DNA of 64,000 bases from NCBI GenBank assembly GCA_023634235.1, contig JAMKCF010000005.1:434001-498000 (forward strand), given 5' to 3'. A program made the translations under genes and the position numbers. The notes under the pieces are model-generated. The model was not told the DNA's origin, did not search any database, and saw only the letters and a list, made by a program, of their open reading frames with translations. Of the stretch, positions 60,461 to 64,000 are shown one piece after another. How positions within the stretch are numbered: the stretch's first letter is position 1; the number at the start of each line of letters is the position of its first letter. Source of the stretch: Pisaster brevispinus (Eukaryota; Echinodermata; Asteroidea; Forcipulatida; Asteriidae).

Positions 60461-63400
60461 CTGTACAAATGACAGCAAGATAATAATACATGAGTATACT
60501 TGACAAAAACTGGACTTCAACTGAAATCAAATTATTCTAAACAGACATTTCGCATAAACAAAGATATATCAGTTACAACTAGGGAAGTGTGATCCCTGGT
60601 TATATAAATGGCAGTTACAGGTTGTATGGCTTCTTGCTCGGACCCTCGAACAAAGACATTGACAAAATAGGGAGACTTCCAACATAAGGGCTCAGGTAGA
60701 CAGCTCAGTTGGTAATGGTAGAGCACCAGCCTGTAATCCAAATATCGCAGGTTCAATTCCCGCTGTTGTCAATTTGTCTTTGTTCAACCCCAAAATAAGC
60801 AAAGTTGTATGCATTGTCAGCAATCTTGGACAGTCGGATACCTGTCTCAATACATTCATTAAACAATAAACTGTGGTAAACTGTAGTTGATGGACGTAAT
60901 TCTATGATCTTGCCTTAGTTCTGGTCATTTATTTATATCTACACTGAACAAGCTAAAAACTCTTTCTTTTCCACCATTTAATTTAAAGCAATTCTGACAG
61001 GTTTTTCCTTGAGGATTTTTGACCATTCTAATACATTGGGGCCCCTTAGTCCCATTAGACACCCACTATCTTTTGTACAGCAATGGTGATTAGCAGAGTG
61101 AAAGGTAACACCTGCAGAAGCTCTGTCCAGTTGGATTTACACACCAACTACTGTTTCATGTCAACCATTGAACACTTGAACAAGTTGTGAGGTCCTTAAG
61201 AATAAGTAGATAAGGAAGGAAACCCATGACATTACAGGTACTTGTGAAGTAACTGACTGTTATGGTGAAAGATGTGTGAATCAAGTTTCCTTTCATTGTA
61301 CAAGTATAATTAGAAGTTAGTTCATCACAGTGTTGAGAAACACCTAACTATCATTATAAAGTGGGGTGAATGATGTATGGTGCAATCATGCATGGTACAA
61401 CTGCCCTTCTCCAAAGTACAGGAGATTATTCAAAGTTAATTAACCACAGCAATTCAGTACTGCTCTGCAATGAATGTCACATGGCCAAACCATTCAAGGA
61501 AACCTTAAAAACCTGAACATAGAATAATAATGAGATTACTGGCAATGGACTTGTTGATGGATGGTGGTGAGAAGGACAAGACAAGAATGAAGGGTTTTAT
61601 CCTGTGGTGTATTTCTTGAGAGTGGAGCTCAGTACAGACAGGTCATCACAATGGAATTCTTAAGCCTTACAGCTCCATGACCCTTTCTCCTCCTTCCCCG
61701 AGGCAGTAAGACACCCCTATTAGAGTACACTGCCTTCATGTCATTACAACCATCAGTAGAAGTACACACCCCCACCAGGTGGTTCATGTACAGTAGGTGT
61801 AACAATCCAACAAGTCAGATGGAAATGCAGGCAACCAGGGCCAGGAGCTATTATTGATGATTCACTGACTTGGTTTTCTTTACTTCTAAAAGCTCAGAAA
61901 CTGGACACCAAATGTGTCGCATCAAGAATGTTCTTTTAGGGTTCATGTTTAGGTGTGAGGGAATAGACCCAAACTGCAGACTAACATGGGTTGGGTACAT
62001 GTGAATTAATGTGATATCAGTGAGTGAAACTGAGCATAATTAATGCATTCAAATCATTATGCAGGCTTTTTCCAAAACTGCACATGATGAGTTATGCATG
62101 GAATGTACCAGTATGGAATGAACCCCGGTCTAGCCTTACAATATTCCATATCATGTGAAAACACACTCCCAGTCGACCACTCCCTTAGTACTGTCACTCA
62201 ATAATAAAGCTGAGAAAGGACCCACGATAGTAACACACAGTATTTCTACTGCAGCATTGTGGTGGCACTCAAATCTTTGTTTAAAATTGATGACACAGGC
62301 AATTAACCAAAGTCTCTTGCTACTTGCTAGTACCATTGACATATCAAGGCTAACTGGCTTATTAGTAGTTCGGGAGTCATTGTTGGGAGTCATTGTTAAA
62401 CCGCAGTTCTAGGTTTTGTTGGCAAAGCCTAAGCATAAGGAAGGCAAGGTGAAATTTCCCTTTTATCTAAACCGCCACATACAAACCTCAACTTATTTCT
62501 TGTAACAACCCAGAATTGAAATTGTGAACTATTCTCTAAAGAGTTAAGGAAATGATTGAAATGTCTGTTCAAACTCACTGAAAAGGCTTTAAATAAATAG
62601 TGAACTGTGGGAGGTAGTAATATTACTAATACCATCAGCTTCTATTGGAATGCACTGATCCTTATTCCTCACAATCCAATACCATTTTTAATAACATGGT
62701 TGGTTGATTTGGGTTCCACTTTTATGATTTTGATTCAAAATATGAATCCTTGCATCAATTGCTTCATACACAAAAATGTATCTACTCAAAAAATATCAAA
62801 ACCCCCTGCCTTCAGCTTCATGATAATTACACAACCAGTTGTGAATCTTTAGCAATAGTGAGTTGACCTGCATGCCCTATTCATCTATACAAAACCAAAA
62901 GATCAGATGTTTAACAGGAATGTTATTATCCCATGATGTCATTGACTATGATAATTAGCATTTAGGAATGCGTAGTGGTAGTGGGATGATATAAGATCAT
63001 TTCTATGGCAACAAGGAAGCAGTTTGTGAACATTTAAACCTTTATTTGTGAAATATAATCCAGATCCAATTCTCAGCATGCATACCGTCCTATCAACTCT
63101 AACCAATCACAAATTGACCCTCAGAGATCAGGTAATTTCATGCTTGGGTTAAATTTCATACATTGTCATTAACAGGTATAATCTTAGTCCTCACAAACAT
63201 TCAGTCTGTCTCATCAGTGTAAAAGCAAACTATTGACGTCAGGAAATCCTAACACAGACAACTACATCTTTCTCATGAGATAGTCCAATCATCATAAACA
63301 CAGGTGAGACTTTTGTGATAAAAACAGCACAAGAGTCATACTAGAAATATTCCAACAATTTTAACTTTAAGCATCTTAAGAGATCATCTTCAGGCATGGA

Positions 63401-63999
63401 TTATACTTGTCACTAAACCCTCTGAGCTTAATCCTTAAATCCTTGCTACTTACAAAGCATTACCAGTTTGGACAATGGGTGAACTCAATAAGATTAAGAT
63501 TAAACAAGGAATTTTGAAGAAGAAGAATGAGTTAACATTCAGGGGAATGTAAGAAAGTGATCAGTTACTTGCTAATAAGTCATCTTGGATAACTAAGGAC
63601 CATTGTTAGAGGAAAGATTTCATTTATCACTCACGTTACTAGCATCCAATCAGCTCTATTTTAAAAGGAGGTAAAACTACCTTCAAACATTAGCCACAAA
63701 GAAGATTAAGCTTTTTTTGTCAGATTTGTTCTTTCCCATCAGGCTCAATTTGGGTAAGATGTGTGGGATTTTACTGAAGCAGAATGGAGGAGGTAAATGC
63801 ATACTTAGTGGATTGCATCGTCAGGAAGTACTTCTTGTCTTCTGGAGTTGGAAATTTGGTTGGTTTAAGATTTAAGATAAAATAGTGAATAAAGTGGCGT
63901 TAAGATGGTTAACAATACAATACCCGCACTCTCTATAGTAGATTAACTGTCACTACAAAGGAGTAACAAGAGATAGGTTTATAGAGTAGCATTGGTACC
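60461..63999. other. FAT4-like intron continuing beyond the window
   Basis: Upstream of the acceptor before 60,460 no further cadherin-coding exon is visible to the right edge. Apart from the SINE at 60,684-60,795 I recognise nothing. The next 5' exon is expected beyond 64,000. Confidence 0.55.
60684..60795 (+). mobile_element. tRNA-derived SINE, second member of the 6,262 family
   Basis: Shared head ccaacataagggct, box A-like agctcagttgg...tagagc, box B-like ggttcaattcccgct, and the tail gtcaatttgtctttgttc plus aaccccaaaa. Head and tail both match the minus-strand copy at 6,262-6,369, while the anticodon arm differs. Unlike that copy, no inverted second tail is present. Confidence 0.75.
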
Positions 64000-64000
64000 A

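Overview
This window is animal nuclear DNA: it has long GT-AG introns, AT-rich intergenic sequence, tRNA-derived SINEs, MITE-like elements and several minisatellites. Gene content fits a marine invertebrate, most likely a deuterostome such as an echinoderm or hemichordate. Species cannot be fixed from sequence alone. No bacterial operons, phage or CRISPR arrays were seen. Exon coordinates below come from hand-placed splice sites. In each model the phases join and the summed coding length is divisible by three.

Layout. (1) 1-3,800: AT-rich non-coding sequence, possibly the 3' end of an upstream transcript. (2) 3,809-7,850, + strand: a TATA-driven gene for a small secreted, probably GPI-anchored EGF + CUB-like protein. 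It has two alternative terminal exons, one with a short tail and one with a Thr/Ala/Pro mucin-like stalk. (3) 7,850-10,600: non-coding, with a hAT-like non-autonomous transposon. (4) 10,526 to about 19,950, - strand: a complete FAM114A (NOXP20) family gene of 717 aa. One intron is almost filled by a 27-bp minisatellite with a 325-bp higher-order period. (5) 20,000-21,476: dispersed repeats and a 127-bp tandem repeat that overlaps the last codons of the next gene. (6) 21,477-32,191, - strand: a complete PIBF1/CEP90 orthologue, 16 coding exons and 786 aa, whose introns hold SINEs, a MITE, a near-perfect palindrome and a 20-bp minisatellite. (7) About 32,850 to beyond 60,460, - strand: the 3' part (11 exons, 3,267 aa) of a FAT4-like giant protocadherin. 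It has about 18 cadherin repeats, EGF x4, LamG, EGF, LamG, EGF, a transmembrane segment and the FAT4-type cytoplasmic tail. Its 5' end lies beyond the right edge. One intron carries 17 identical 75-bp repeats bounded by imperfect terminal inverted repeats.

The three minus-strand genes are unrelated in pathway, apart from both FAT4 (planar polarity/Hippo, Dachsous receptor) and PIBF1 (centriolar satellite/ciliogenesis) belonging to cell polarity and cilia biology. No new multi-gene system was found. The most unusual items are the TIR-bounded 75-bp array, the amplified PIBF1 C-terminus, the minisatellite touching a splice donor, and the alternative GPI-anchor exons of the EGF-CUB gene.
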